In this document: positions 1 through 6,840 of the stretch, one piece after another
Layout of the letters: every line of letters starts with the position of its first letter
How positions within the stretch are numbered: position 1 is the stretch's first letter
Origin: CBDVBZ01 sp965372355
GTDB taxonomy: Bacteria; Krumholzibacteriota; Krumholzibacteriia; WVZY01
Direction of reading: 5' to 3'
Assembly: GCA_965372355.1 (NCBI GenBank)
Contig: CBDVBZ010000163.1
Coordinates: 1-6,979 of the forward strand
DNA length: 6,979 bases
Position numbers and translations under genes: made by a program
Notes under the pieces: model-generated
What the model saw: the letters and a program-made list of their open reading frames with translations, nothing else
Databases searched by the model: none
Told to the model about the DNA's origin: nothing

Positions 1-381
1 AGAGTGTCCATTAATTTTGGGCTTGATTGTGTCCTACTCATGCTGACACGAAACAGGGATCCATATTTCCAAAAGGCTATTTTGAAGAGACGCACGGGGA
101 TTTCGAGACGGATTTCTAACCCCTGATCCTGTCTGCAGCAGCCTCGTTGTGAATCGATGCTGCCTGATGACTCATGCGGGGTGAAAAACACTCAGCCTTG
201 ACATTGCACGAGGGATGTAAACGGTTCGGCTAATTAGCATAAAGAGCCTTGATGCGACCCACGATTAGCGACTACGCCCTTTGCTTCCTGTTCCATTCCT
301 GCTAGAATACTCACTGGTGCATGCATCCATCCTCGGCTAACGCTCCCTTGTGCGGTGCACCGATCACTCGAAAGGGAAGAG
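1..381. other. Upstream non-coding region
   Basis: No gene can be supported here. Frame 1 is open from the window edge to a TGA at 124-126 (41 codons plus stop) and could be the tail of a gene entering from the left, but the translation is not recognisable and an open run of this length is not unusual by chance. A short inverted repeat, GCAGCA at 135-140 with TGCTGC at 158-163, has no T-tract after it and is not called a terminator. The right-hand part carries the promoter candidate for the kinase gene. Confidence 0.5.
281..308 (+). promoter_or_regulatory. Putative sigma70-type promoter of the kinase gene
   Basis: TTGCTT at 281-286 and TAGAAT at 303-308 are separated by 16 bases. The -10 box matches the consensus in 5 of 6 positions, the -35 box in only 3 of 6. 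Transcription would start near 315 and leave a leader of about 65 nt before the ATG at 382. A perfect TTGACA at 198-203 has no -10 box at a usable distance, so this pair is preferred. Promoter rules in this lineage are unknown to me, so this is inference. Confidence 0.35.
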
Positions 382-2610
382 ATGATCGGTCAGACTATTT
401 CTCATTATAGAATCCTCGAAGAGCTCGGTGCGGGCGGGATGGGTGTGGTGTACAAAGCCGAGGACACGAAGCTCAAACGTACCGTTGCCCTCAAGTTTCT
501 CTCACCTCAAGCTGTGGGTACCGAGGAAGACAAGACTCGTTTTATCCACGAGGCCCAGGCGGCTGCTGCTTTGAATCACCCGAATATCTGCACTGTCCAC
601 GAAATTGACGAGTATAAGGACCAATCCTTCATCGCGATGGAGTGTGTTGAAGGAGAGAGCCTCAAAGCCAAGATCAAATCAGGCCCATTGCAACTCGGCG
701 AAGCCGTCGAGATCGCCGTCGAGATCGCAGAGGGGCTGCAAGAAGCTCATAGTAAAGGGATCATCCACCGCGACATCAAATCTGCCAACGTCATGCTCAC
801 CGCGACCGGTCGGGTGAAGGTGATGGATTTTGGCTTGGCCAAGTCGTCTGGTAGAACGCAGCTCACTCAAGCGGGAACAACGGTTGGAACGGTGGCTTAT
901 ATGTCTCCCGAACAGGGAAGAGGGGACCCCGTAGATTATCGAACCGACATCTGGTCACTAGGGATTGTGCTCTATGAGATGATAGCTGGCGAGCTGCCCT
1001 TCAAGGCCGACTACGAACAAGCAACAATATACCTCATTATAAATGAGGAGCCTCCGTCGATAAAAAGCCAGCGTTCTGATGTGCCGGAGAAACTTGAGCG
1101 GCTAATCGAGAAAGCTCTGGCGAAGAGCACGAAGGAACGGTACGAGAGTGCCGAAGCGCTAAAGAAGGACCTGGAATCGCTTATGGGAACTCGAAGACCT
1201 CGGACTACAGAAAGGGAGGCAAGCGTACAAGAATCCAAGTCTTCAATCGCAGTGCTTTCATTCAGAGATATGAGCTCGCAGAGAGACCAGGAATATTTCT
1301 GTGAAGGCATTGCGGAGGAACTCATAAACGCACTAGTCAAAATGAAGGGTCTGCGTGTGGCGGCGCGGACCTCGGCGTTCCAGTTCAAAGAACACGACAG
1401 TGATATTAAAACGATTGGACGCAAACTTGAGGTGAAGACGGTACTCGAAGGGAGCATTCGTAAATCAGGTAACCGCCTGCGCATCACCGCACAGCTCATA
1501 AATGTCGAAGATGGATTTCACATTTGGTCGGAAAAATATGATCGGGAACTCGATGATATCTTTGCTATCCAGGACGAGATATCGTTGGCGATCGTGGACA
1601 AACTTAAAGTCAAACTTCTTGGAGAAGAGAAAAGCGCCCTCGTAAAACGGTACACGGGTGACCAGGAAGCCCATAATCTCTATCTCAAGGGGCTGTATTT
1701 CTGGAACCGGCGGCACGAAGGCGGTATGAAGAGGGCGATGGAGTGCTTCCGCCAGGCAATCGATAAAGACCCCGATTACGCGCTCGCCCACGTTGGAGTT
1801 GCCGATACATACAACATCACCGGTATGTTTGGCTATCTCCCACCCAAAGAGGCTTTCCCGAAGGCAATAGCAGCGGCAAAAAGGGCGTTGGAGATCGATG
1901 ACACGCTGGGAGAGGCCCATGCGTCGCTGGGCTTCGCGAGGACATTTTATGATTGGGACTGGTCCGCAGCAGAAAGCGAATTCATCCGCGCTATCGAGCT
2001 TAGCCCGAACTACGCAACGGCTCATGAGTGGTATGGCCTCTGCCTCTCTGCTACGGGTAGAAATGATGAGGGGATCAATGAGGCAGAGAAAGCTCGGGAT
2101 CTGGATCCATTATCGCTAATTATAAATGCGGTCGTTGGGCTTTTGTATTGTTTCGCACGTCGGTACGAAGAAAGCATCGCGAACCAGAAGAAAACCCTGG
2201 AGTTAGACCCTAACTTCCTGATAGCGAACGGGTGGATCGTTATGGCTTATGCTGAAAATGGCATGTGTGACAGAGCTGTCCAGACCATGAGCCGAGTCGA
2301 AGCGTCTGCTGCAGAACACCCTTTCACGCTTGGGTATTTCGGATATTACTACGGGGCGTGTGGTCAAGACAAAGATGCCTTGAGAATTCTTGAGATTCTG
2401 AACGAACTAGCAAAAACGCGGTACGTTTCTCCAATGCACCAGGCCCACACCCTCATTGGCCTTGGCAGGATTGATGAGGCGTTTGATTTTGTTGAGAAAG
2501 CCTATGCAGAAAGGGATCCATTGTTAGCATTAACGAAAGCTATTCCCTTCTACGGTACTCATTTGTCTGACACGCAGTACAAGGAGTTGCTGAGAAAGAT
2601 CGGTTTTTGA
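382..2610 (+). CDS. Soluble Ser/Thr protein kinase with TolB-N-like domain and TPR repeats
   Basis: This is a 742-aa PknB-type (Hanks) kinase predicted to phosphorylate Ser/Thr on unknown partners in the cytoplasm. Kinase domain, about 9-268: glycine loop GAGGMG (16-21), ATP-binding Lys38 in VALK, Glu57, catalytic HRDIKSAN (129-136, Asp131), DFG (149-151), activation-loop threonines 162, 166, 167 and 170, and SPE (175-177); all catalytic residues are present. Residues 287-412 resemble the TolB amino-terminal-like region (COG5616 type) often found with cyclases and kinases (SIAVLSF, EYFCEGIAEELINAL, LEGSIRKSGNRLRITAQL). From about 430 to the end are TPR-like helical pairs, for example AMECFRQAIDKDPDYALAHV. 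No transmembrane helix separates the domains, unlike classical PknB. A GTG at 355 is in frame, but ATG 382 is preferred: it follows AAGGGAAGAG and matches the start of the paralogue at 2612. Kinase assignment is firm; target and signal are unknown. Confidence 0.93.
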   Translation: MIGQTISHYRILEELGAGGMGVVYKAEDTKLKRTVALKFLSPQAVGTEEDKTRFIHEAQAAAALNHPNICTVHEIDEYKDQSFIAMECVEGESLKAKIKSGPLQLGEAVEIAVEIAEGLQEAHSKGIIHRDIKSANVMLTATGRVKVMDFGLAKSSGRTQLTQAGTTVGTVAYMSPEQGRGDPVDYRTDIWSLGIVLYEMIAGELPFKADYEQATIYLIINEEPPSIKSQRSDVPEKLERLIEKALAKSTKERYESAEALKKDLESLMGTRRPRTTEREASVQESKSSIAVLSFRDMSSQRDQEYFCEGIAEELINALVKMKGLRVAARTSAFQFKEHDSDIKTIGRKLEVKTVLEGSIRKSGNRLRITAQLINVEDGFHIWSEKYDRELDDIFAIQDEISLAIVDKLKVKLLGEEKSALVKRYTGDQEAHNLYLKGLYFWNRRHEGGMKRAMECFRQAIDKDPDYALAHVGVADTYNITGMFGYLPPKEAFPKAIAAAKRALEIDDTLGEAHASLGFARTFYDWDWSAAESEFIRAIELSPNYATAHEWYGLCLSATGRNDEGINEAEKARDLDPLSLIINAVVGLLYCFARRYEESIANQKKTLELDPNFLIANGWIVMAYAENGMCDRAVQTMSRVEASAAEHPFTLGYFGYYYGACGQDKDALRILEILNELAKTRYVSPMHQAHTLIGLGRIDEAFDFVEKAYAERDPLLALTKAIPFYGTHLSDTQYKELLRKIGF
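457..510 (+). repeat. Highly conserved tract shared with the kinase remnant (copy 1)
   Basis: These 54 bases, encoding kinase residues 26-43 around the ATP-binding lysine, match 2687-2740 at 51 positions, and the three differences are all third-codon changes. The 75 coding bases just before them match the other copy at only 52 positions, and the stretch after is also clearly more divergent. Confidence 0.8.
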
Positions 2611-2611
2611 C

Positions 2612-2905
2612 ATGATAGGCCAGACCATATCCCACTACAAGATCACCGAGAAGCTCGGCGGCGGTGGCATGGGAGTTGTCTATAAGGCCGAGGACACCAA
2701 GCTCAAACGTACCGTCGCCCTCAAGTTTCTCTCTCCTCAATCCCTGGGCAGCAAGAAAGAGCAGAGCCGATTCATCCACGAAGCCCAGGCCGCCTCGGCC
2801 CTCCAGCATCACAATATCTGTACAGTAATCCGGGGCGGACCAACCTGCGGCAGTGTAACTCTAAATGTGGTACAAAAACGTGGGGCAGGTCAACAGGTGA
2901 GGTAA
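2612..2905 (+). pseudogene. Truncated Ser/Thr kinase (N-terminal remnant of a tandem paralogue)
   Basis: The first 72 codons (to about 2827) align without gaps to the start of the kinase at 382: MIGQTISHYKI, glycine loop GGGGMG (16-21), VALK with Lys38, Glu57 in FIHEAQAA, and HHNICTV. Similarity then stops abruptly. The remaining 25 codons encode unrelated sequence ending in TAA at 2903-2905. HRD, DFG and the whole C-lobe are missing, so it cannot be an active kinase. Its ATG lies one base after the stop of the intact kinase, so the two were probably once tandem co-transcribed paralogues; the rest was lost by deletion or replaced by the segment carrying the next gene. The open frame might still be translated into a 97-aa fragment. 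An assembly join at about 2827 would look the same and cannot be excluded. Confidence 0.85.
2687..2740 (+). repeat. Highly conserved tract shared with the intact kinase (copy 2)
   Basis: This is the partner of 457-510: 51 of 54 bases are identical, in a gene pair that otherwise differs at most synonymous sites. It lies inside the truncated kinase. Gene conversion between paralogues is the simplest explanation. Confidence 0.8.
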
Positions 2906-3271
2906 ATGATAAGACCTCAAATCAACGGTACAAAATTCGGCTCGATCCGCATTGACGGCGAGAAATACGAGCACGACGTCGTGATCCGTCTTAGCGGTAA
3001 GATCAAAAAACGGAAGAAGAAGCTTTCAAAGGCCGTCTACGGAACGTCACACAGACTATCGCTGGATGAAGCCAAGTACGTTTTCGAGAAAGGAGCGACA
3101 GAGATCGTTATAGGCTCGGGACAAAACGGTGTTCTAGAGCTTTCAAAGGAAGCCGCGGAGTATTTCTCTAAAAAGGGTTGTCGGGTAATCGTCCTGCCAT
3201 CTCCCGAGGCAGTCCGAGCCTGGAACGAGTCGAAAGGTTCTGCAATCGGATTGTTTCACGTGACGTGCTAG
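2906..3271 (+). CDS. Mth938/DUF498-family protein
   Basis: This is a complete 121-aa protein of the Mth938-like (DUF498) family, the fold also found in eukaryotic NDUFAF3. Family marks: FGSIRIDGEKYEHDVVI near the N-terminus (11-27), the glycine turn GSGQNG (70-75), the VIVLPSPEAVRAWN strand-helix (94-107) and the ending GLFHVTC (115-121), close to the usual HLTC end. A basic stretch, KIKKRKKKLSK (32-42), occupies the variable loop. Length is normal for stand-alone members. The bacterial function is not established; NDUFAF3 assists complex I assembly, which should not be carried over. There is no signal peptide, so it is probably cytoplasmic. The ATG directly follows the TAA of the kinase remnant, with AGGTGAGG at 2895-2902 as ribosome binding site. 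It may be read from the kinase promoter or from an unseen one in 2828-2890; the terminator near 3420 closes the unit. Confidence 0.85.
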   Translation: MIRPQINGTKFGSIRIDGEKYEHDVVIRLSGKIKKRKKKLSKAVYGTSHRLSLDEAKYVFEKGATEIVIGSGQNGVLELSKEAAEYFSKKGCRVIVLPSPEAVRAWNESKGSAIGLFHVTC

Positions 3272-3303
3272 GTCGGCGAATGAAGGGGAGCCAGTTTTCA
3301 AAT

Positions 3304-3345
3304 GACAGACCGCCGGAGCTAATAAAAAAGCACCTGCGGTTTGTC
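3304..3345. repeat. Long imperfect hairpin
   Basis: GACAGACCGCCGG (3304-3316) pairs with CCTGCGGTTTGTC (3333-3345): 13 positions with one G-T wobble and a single mismatch, around a 16-base A-rich loop. Inside it GCT (3318-3320) can pair with AGC (3329-3331). No T-tract follows on either strand, so it is not an intrinsic terminator. It could be a processing or mRNA 3'-end stabilising structure, or a REP-like element. Confidence 0.6.
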
Positions 3346-3368
3346 GTGTAAACAGAGATTACACTTTG

Positions 3369-3427
3369 AAAAAAAATTGGGTCAAATTCTCCTCCGCGCC
3401 GAAGGGAAGTTTGACCCAGTCTTTTTA
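3369..3427. terminator. Intrinsic terminator, probably bidirectional
   Basis: TGGGTCAAA (3378-3386) pairs perfectly with TTTGACCCA (3410-3418). The stem continues inward with wobble pairs and a mismatch through TTCTCC / GGGAAG, giving about 15-16 pairs around a small GC loop. TCTTTTT follows on the + strand (3420-3426) and a run of eight A precedes (3369-3376), which reads as a U-tract on the - strand. It ends the transcript of the Mth938 gene; nothing recognisable arrives from the right on the - strand in this window. Confidence 0.88.
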
Positions 3428-3461
3428 AGCCAGCAGAGTTCGAACTTCGTCCAGCCTGCGG

Positions 3462-3493
3462 AGCCAATTCATTTCACTAGGAGTTGAAATAAG
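3462..3493 (+). repeat. Short relative of the dispersed repeat (copy C)
   Basis: Aligned at CATTTCAC (3470-3477), this stretch matches 6634-6665 at 23 of 32 positions, and 8 of the 9 differences are transitions. It matches 5473-5493 at 17 of 21 positions, with only transitions between them. I do not find the two further conserved blocks of copies A and B downstream, so it is a fragment or a chance resemblance. Confidence 0.4.
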
Positions 3494-3537
3494 CCAGCAA
3501 ACATGGCAGCCTGGACTCATCGAAGTAGCCTTTTCTA

Positions 3538-3569
3538 TTGAGGCCGTTTCGTCAATTCCGTGATATACT
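3538..3569 (+). promoter_or_regulatory. Putative promoter of the channel gene
   Basis: TGATATACT (3561-3569) has the form of an extended -10 element (TG, one base, TATACT at 3564-3569). The best -35 is TTGAGG at 3538-3543 with a 20-base spacer, which is long, but extended -10 promoters tolerate poor -35 boxes. Transcription would start near 3576, about 80 nt before ATG 3657. Confidence 0.35.
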
Positions 3570-3656
3570 CTAATCTACGCGAGCACAAGCAGGCCGACGA
3601 AGACGGAGTCTTTGGAAGCAACAATACTCTTTTGCAGGGGGCGCAAGCGAAAAGCC

Positions 3657-5342
3657 ATGCTCAAGTCCTTTGCGGCAATCTTCACCACGATACGTACTCG
3701 CCGCGGCAAGCGTAACCTGCGCATTCTGCTTCGATTCCTGTTCATACTGGTCGCGATGATCGTCGTCTACTCGGTGCTCTTCCACGTGCTGATGGTGCGG
3801 GAAGGCCAGGACCACACCTGGTTCACCGGGCTCTACTGGACCTTGACGGTGATGTCGACGCTGGGGTTCGGCGACATCACGTTCCACAGCGATCTCGGGC
3901 GCGCCTTTTCCGTTTTCGTGCTGGTATCCGGTGTTCTCTTTCTGCTGGTATTGCTGCCCTTCACCTTCATCGAGTTCTTTTACGGGCCGTGGATGCAGGC
4001 ACATGCGGCGGCTCGCGCGCCAACTGAAATCGCGCCCGACGTCAGCAACCATGTGTTGCTCACAAACCACGATGTGCTCACGTCGGCGCTCATCCGTCGT
4101 TTCGATCAGCATCGCATCCAGTACGCCCTCCTCGTTTCGGGCATCGATGATGCGTTGCGGCTGCATGATACCGGCCTCAGCGTGGTCGTGGGAGAGTTGG
4201 ACGATTCGAGCGCATGGCATCGCGCTGGGCTGGAGCGTGCGGCGTTGGTGCTCAGTACCGCCAGCGATTTCAAGAATACGAACGTGACGTTCACCGTTCG
4301 CGCTTTGTCGGAAGAGGTGCCGGTCATCACGACCGCTGACGACGAAGCATCGGTTGACATCCTGAGGCGGGCGGGAAGTACGGACGTCCTGCGCCTCGAA
4401 GAGCTGATGGGGCAGGCTTTCGCAGACCGCACGCTCGGCGGCGACGCTCAGGCGCACATCATTGGGCGCTTTGGCGAGTTGTTGATCGCGGAAGCGAATG
4501 CGCATCGCACGCCGCTCGTTGGTAAGACGCTACTCGAGAGCGGGTTGCGGGAAAAGGCGGGCGTGAGTGTCGTCGGGGTCTGGGAGCGTGGTCGCTTTGC
4601 GCCGCCCCGGCCGGAAACAGAGATCCGCGACAACACCTTCCTCGTCCTGGTCGGGGAGAAGAAACACCTGGAGCGCTACAACGAGCTGTTCTGTGTTTAC
4701 AACGTATCAGAAGCGCCGGTGACGATTCTGGGCGGCGGGCGCGTGGGCCAGGCCACCGCTCGCGCGCTCGCACAGCAAGAGGTTGACTATCGGATTGTTG
4801 AGAAGGTCCCGAATCGCGTGCGCGACGCGAAACGAGCAATCGTCGGCGATGCGGCAAAGCTAGAAGTGCTGACGAAGGCCGGCATAAACGAAGCGCCGAC
4901 GGTCCTGGTGACGACGCACGACGACGACCTCAATATTTATCTGACGGGTTTCTGCCGTAGCCTACGTCCCGATGTCCAGGTGATCAGCCGCGCCACGCTG
5001 GAGCGCAGCGTTGCAACGTTGCACCGGGCGGGTGCGGACGTCGTCATGTCGTACGCGGGGACGGGTGCCAGCACGATCATGAATTTCCTGCAGCCCCACA
5101 AGATCGTGATGGTGGCCGAGGGCCTGGATCTTTTTCGCCTGCCGGTGCCCGCGGAGTTGGCCGGCAAGACGATTGCAGAATCGGGGATCCGTGAACGTAC
5201 CGGTTGCACCATCGTCGGGATCGGCTCGGAGAACACGATGGAGACTGTCCCAGGACCCGGTGCGAAGCTACCCGCGGGCGCTGACATCCTGATGATCGGC
5301 ACGGCTGAGAGCGAAGAGAATTTTCTCGAGCGATGGGGCTGA
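3657..5342 (+). CDS. Two-TM potassium channel with tandem RCK (TrkA-N/TrkA-C) modules
   Basis: This is a 561-aa inner-membrane K+ channel of the Kch/MthK/GsuK type, gated through cytoplasmic RCK domains. TM1 is about 22-46, pore helix about 58-68, selectivity filter TLGFGD (68-73; TVGYGD in canonical channels), TM2 about 83-108. RCK1, about 130-255, keeps the Rossmann-like pattern (HVLLTNHDVLTSALIRRF) but lacks the GxGxxG nucleotide loop; a TrkA-C-like segment follows (about 278-345, VGKTLLESGLREKAGVSVVG). RCK2, about 353-475, has the intact loop (VTILGGGRVGQATARAL) and acidic EK at 382-383, then a second TrkA-C (about 490-558, LAGKTIAESGIRERTGCTIVG). Two RCKs per chain would give a gating ring of eight domains in a tetramer, as in GsuK. 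Start is uncertain: ATG 3657 has no close Shine-Dalgarno, and an in-frame TTG at 3612 (GGAG at 3605-3608, only 3 bases away) would add 15 residues. G+C is higher than in the kinase (for example 43 of 60 at 4561-4620 against 25 of 60 at 1021-1080). Confidence 0.93.
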   Translation: MLKSFAAIFTTIRTRRGKRNLRILLRFLFILVAMIVVYSVLFHVLMVREGQDHTWFTGLYWTLTVMSTLGFGDITFHSDLGRAFSVFVLVSGVLFLLVLLPFTFIEFFYGPWMQAHAAARAPTEIAPDVSNHVLLTNHDVLTSALIRRFDQHRIQYALLVSGIDDALRLHDTGLSVVVGELDDSSAWHRAGLERAALVLSTASDFKNTNVTFTVRALSEEVPVITTADDEASVDILRRAGSTDVLRLEELMGQAFADRTLGGDAQAHIIGRFGELLIAEANAHRTPLVGKTLLESGLREKAGVSVVGVWERGRFAPPRPETEIRDNTFLVLVGEKKHLERYNELFCVYNVSEAPVTILGGGRVGQATARALAQQEVDYRIVEKVPNRVRDAKRAIVGDAAKLEVLTKAGINEAPTVLVTTHDDDLNIYLTGFCRSLRPDVQVISRATLERSVATLHRAGADVVMSYAGTGASTIMNFLQPHKIVMVAEGLDLFRLPVPAELAGKTIAESGIRERTGCTIVGIGSENTMETVPGPGAKLPAGADILMIGTAESEENFLERWG

Positions 5343-5349
5343 CGAGGCA

Positions 5350-5400
5350 GGTTGATCTGCGGAGGGTGTAATCGTTACTGCTAGTAAACGCGAATCAACC
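5350..5400. repeat. Nested inverted repeat after the channel gene
   Basis: GGTTGATCTGCG (5350-5361) is an inverted match of CGCGAATCAACC (5389-5400) at 10 of 12 positions, with the outer seven perfect. Within the loop, CGTTACT (5373-5379) pairs with AGTAA-A-CG (5383-5390, one bulged A) around a GCT loop; this inner stem shares bases 5389-5390 with the outer arm, so the two compete at their base. It could be an mRNA 3' structure for the channel or a leader structure for the short ORF that follows. Confidence 0.5.
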
Positions 5401-5418
5401 CGCGCCGGAGGGACGTCA

Positions 5419-5490
5419 ATGAAATATTTCGCAATGCTTGCGGCTGGCATTCGCGTGCTGATCACGGAGTTCCATTTCACCGGAAATTGA
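5419..5490 (+). CDS. Short ORF (23 aa) with a strong Shine-Dalgarno; possible truncated gene or leader peptide
   Basis: GGAGGG at 5407-5412 lies six bases before ATG 5419, one of the best ribosome binding sites in the window. The peptide starts MKYFAMLAAGIRVLI, which resembles the beginning of a signal peptide, then runs straight into the repeat core and stops (ending EFHFTGN, TGA 5488-5490). Two readings fit: a secreted-protein gene cut off where repeat copy A begins, or a genuine short leader peptide behind a structured RNA. Nothing else supports expression, and no homologue is recognised. Confidence 0.3.
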   Translation: MKYFAMLAAGIRVLITEFHFTGN

Positions 5491-5590
5491 AATTAAGAGG
5501 CGAGAAGTGCAGCTACAAACTCCACTGCTGTTCGAGAAATGTCGCATCCGGGAAGCCAGTTTTTATCTACGTCAAGAACTCCTTTGCTCA
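5455..5590 (+). repeat. Diverged dispersed repeat, copy A
   Basis: Three blocks are shared in order with copy B: CATTTCACCGGAAATT (5473-5488), GTTCGAGAA followed by TGTC (5530-5543), and AGAACTCCTTT (5575-5585). The first two blocks start exactly 57 bases apart in both copies; the third is offset by 102 here and 97 in copy B. The 41 bases between the first two blocks match at 21 positions. The edges are approximate. No transposase or ORF is associated; the family is not one I recognise. Confidence 0.7.
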
Positions 5591-5592
5591 GT

Positions 5593-5647
5593 GGTTTACA
5601 CGGGGGCAAGGTATGTCCTCGCGGCGGATCCGGGCACGACGTAAACC
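5593..5647. repeat. Inverted repeat GGTTTAC / GTAAACC
   Basis: The 7-base arms at 5593-5599 and 5641-5647 are perfect complements around a 41-base G+C-rich loop. Its span (55) and ends (GGTT...AACC) resemble those of the inverted repeat at 5350-5400 (span 51), although the inner sequences differ. No T-tract follows. Confidence 0.4.
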
Positions 5648-5744
5648 GGCGGCCAATCCCCACCGCAGCCATAAATCAAACAAGGAACGAGACGCCACAC
5701 TGAACCTTCTTCGACCGTCATGAGAAGCTGATTTCGTCCGGGGA

Positions 5745-5774
5745 GTGGCAGAACCACCAACCCCACGCTATATT
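5745..5774 (+). promoter_or_regulatory. Putative promoter of the SecD-head lipoprotein gene
   Basis: GTGGCA (5745-5750, 4 of 6 to TTGACA) and TATATT (5769-5774) are spaced by 18 bases. Transcription would start near 5781, about 27 nt before the ATG. The position also argues against translation starting at the in-frame GTG at 5745, which would lie inside the -35 box. Confidence 0.45.
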
Positions 5775-5795
5775 CAGAGTACTTCCAAGTTTTTC

Positions 5796-5802
5796 AAGGA
5801 GG
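5796..5802 (+). promoter_or_regulatory. Ribosome binding site fixing the lipoprotein start
   Basis: AAGGAGG is a full anti-16S match five bases before ATG 5808. It decides the start in favour of 5808 over the upstream in-frame GTG at 5745. Confidence 0.9.
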
Positions 5803-5807
5803 TTATC

Positions 5808-6287
5808 ATGAGAGGTCACACCTGGACTCGAACCGCCGGTGTCGTTGCCGCGTTGGTTGCGGGCGTGCTGTGCATCGGGTGTAGCGTGGACGACCCGAAT
5901 GTATCCATGGAAATCCGAATCGTCCATGGTACACCGGCGGATGATCTGACCAAGATGACCATGACCGTGTGGGGTGGTCAAAGGACGTACTATGCTCGCG
6001 ATGAGGTTCTGCTGAGCGAGGGGGATGTGATCACCGCGATAGTGGTCACGCAGGACAACGGTTCGCCGGCCATTAGGCTCACCCTCAGCAAAGAAGGACA
6101 AGAAAAGCTGCTTCGGGTGACCCGGAACAATACTGGCAGCAGGCTGGGCGTCATTATCAATGGACGGCTTCAATGCGCGTCACCTATCGACGCGGCCATC
6201 GACACGGGGATCGTAATGGTGACGGGTCACATGCTGGAGCGTGGTGCGAAACGGTGCAGTCGGGCACTGACGCGCGGTGCTGCCTAA
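5808..6287 (+). CDS. Predicted lipoprotein consisting of a stand-alone SecD P1-head-like domain
   Basis: This is a 159-aa exported protein. A charged start (MRGHTWTR) and hydrophobic segment 10-24 end in LCIGC; Cys25 is the likely lipidated residue, though Cys rather than Leu at -3 is atypical, so anchoring is probable and not certain. Residues about 34-157 resemble the periplasmic P1-head region of SecD: YYARDEVLLSEGDVITA (61-77), GSPAIRLTLSKEGQEKL (85-101), GSRLGVIINGRLQCASPI (110-127), IDTGIVMVTG (131-140) and a final RGAKRCSRALTRGAA matching the end of the head where SecD would continue into its membrane helices. Those helices, the P1 base and SecF are absent here, so it is not a working SecD. 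In SecDF the head is involved in late steps of protein translocation; for this small form the role is unknown. It appears monocistronic. Cys123 and Cys150 are additional cysteines. Confidence 0.82.
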   Translation: MRGHTWTRTAGVVAALVAGVLCIGCSVDDPNVSMEIRIVHGTPADDLTKMTMTVWGGQRTYYARDEVLLSEGDVITAIVVTQDNGSPAIRLTLSKEGQEKLLRVTRNNTGSRLGVIINGRLQCASPIDAAIDTGIVMVTGHMLERGAKRCSRALTRGAA

Positions 6288-6374
6288 AGGCCCCGTAGTG
6301 TTCGAAAACTCAAACACGCTGTGGCGTCACCACTTGCTGAACGTGTCCCTTACAATAAGTCCATCGCCCTCATT

Positions 6375-6388
6375 ATATAGAGATATAT
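6375..6388. repeat. A+T-rich hairpin
   Basis: ATATA (6375-6379) and TATAT (6384-6388) are perfect complements around GAGA. The stem is short and weak; the A+T patch could equally be a -10-like region. No function is assigned. Confidence 0.35.
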
Positions 6389-6402
6389 CGAGCTGCTGTA
6401 CT

Positions 6403-6424
6403 GGCGCCCCGGTTTCGGGACGCC
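6403..6424. repeat. G+C-rich hairpin downstream of the lipoprotein gene
   Basis: GGCGCCCCG (6403-6411) pairs with CGGGACGCC (6416-6424) with one internal C-A mismatch and a GTTT loop, eight pairs in all. No T-tract follows on either strand, so an intrinsic terminator is not supported; it may stabilise the 3' end of the lipoprotein mRNA. Confidence 0.5.
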
Positions 6425-6624
6425 TCCGAAGCTAGCGATGCTTGTGCCTTCTAAATATTCCGTCCGCATTGGTGTTCTTACACTTAGCGGTTTCTTCTCA
6501 AAGACTCAATCCAATAAGAAATCGATGCAGATGACTCGGGCGACCGTGTGACGAATATCAAGTCGGCTACGGATTGTCCTGGCTATCTCCGAATTCTCAA
6601 GGCATTCCGAAAAGGGTTACGAGT

Positions 6625-6755
6625 GGGGAGAGTAGCCAGCTCATTTCACCGGAAATTAGAATCAGACCATGAGCAACGCGGCCACGAATGCCTCCGCAGT
6701 TCGAGAATTGTCCTAACTGGGGGCCAACCAGAGGCGATAGAACTCCTTTCTAGGC
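6625..6755 (+). repeat. Diverged dispersed repeat, copy B
   Basis: Partner of copy A: CATTTCACCGGAAATT (6642-6657), GTTCGAGAA followed by TGTC (6699-6712), and AGAACTCCTTT (6739-6749), same order and strand. The start-to-start distance of the first two blocks is 57 bases in both copies. The upstream flank, AGCCA then TCATTTCAC (6634-6649), also matches copy C near 3470. Edges are approximate. Confidence 0.7.
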
Positions 6756-6826
6756 AACCTTCAGCCCCTGCCGCGTATACGCCATCTTCTTGTTATCGGC
6801 CCGCCGGAGAGCGTAGATTGCCCGTA

Positions 6827-6840
6827 CAACAGGCGTGTTG
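6827..6840. repeat. Short hairpin CAACA / TGTTG
   Basis: CAACA (6827-6831) and TGTTG (6836-6840) are perfect complements around GGCG. They are directly followed by the near-palindrome AGCTCAGGAGCT (6841-6852). No function is assigned. Confidence 0.35.

Larger units (their letters stand above)
3272..3656. other. Intergenic region between the Mth938 gene and the channel gene
   Basis: No gene is supported. It holds a long imperfect hairpin at 3304-3345, an intrinsic terminator at 3369-3427, a short relative of the dispersed repeat at 3462-3493, and a possible promoter for the channel at 3538-3569. Base composition changes from the A+T-richer left side to the G+C-rich channel gene across this region. 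Confidence 0.6.
5343..5807. other. Intergenic region between the channel and the lipoprotein gene
   Basis: There is no convincing full-length gene. It holds an inverted repeat at 5350-5400, a 23-codon ORF with a strong ribosome binding site at 5419-5490, repeat copy A (about 5455-5590), a second inverted repeat at 5593-5647, and the promoter and ribosome binding site of the next gene. No T-tract terminator is visible after the channel. A 78-codon frame opening with TTG at 5487 overlaps the repeat, has no ribosome binding site and is not accepted. Confidence 0.6.
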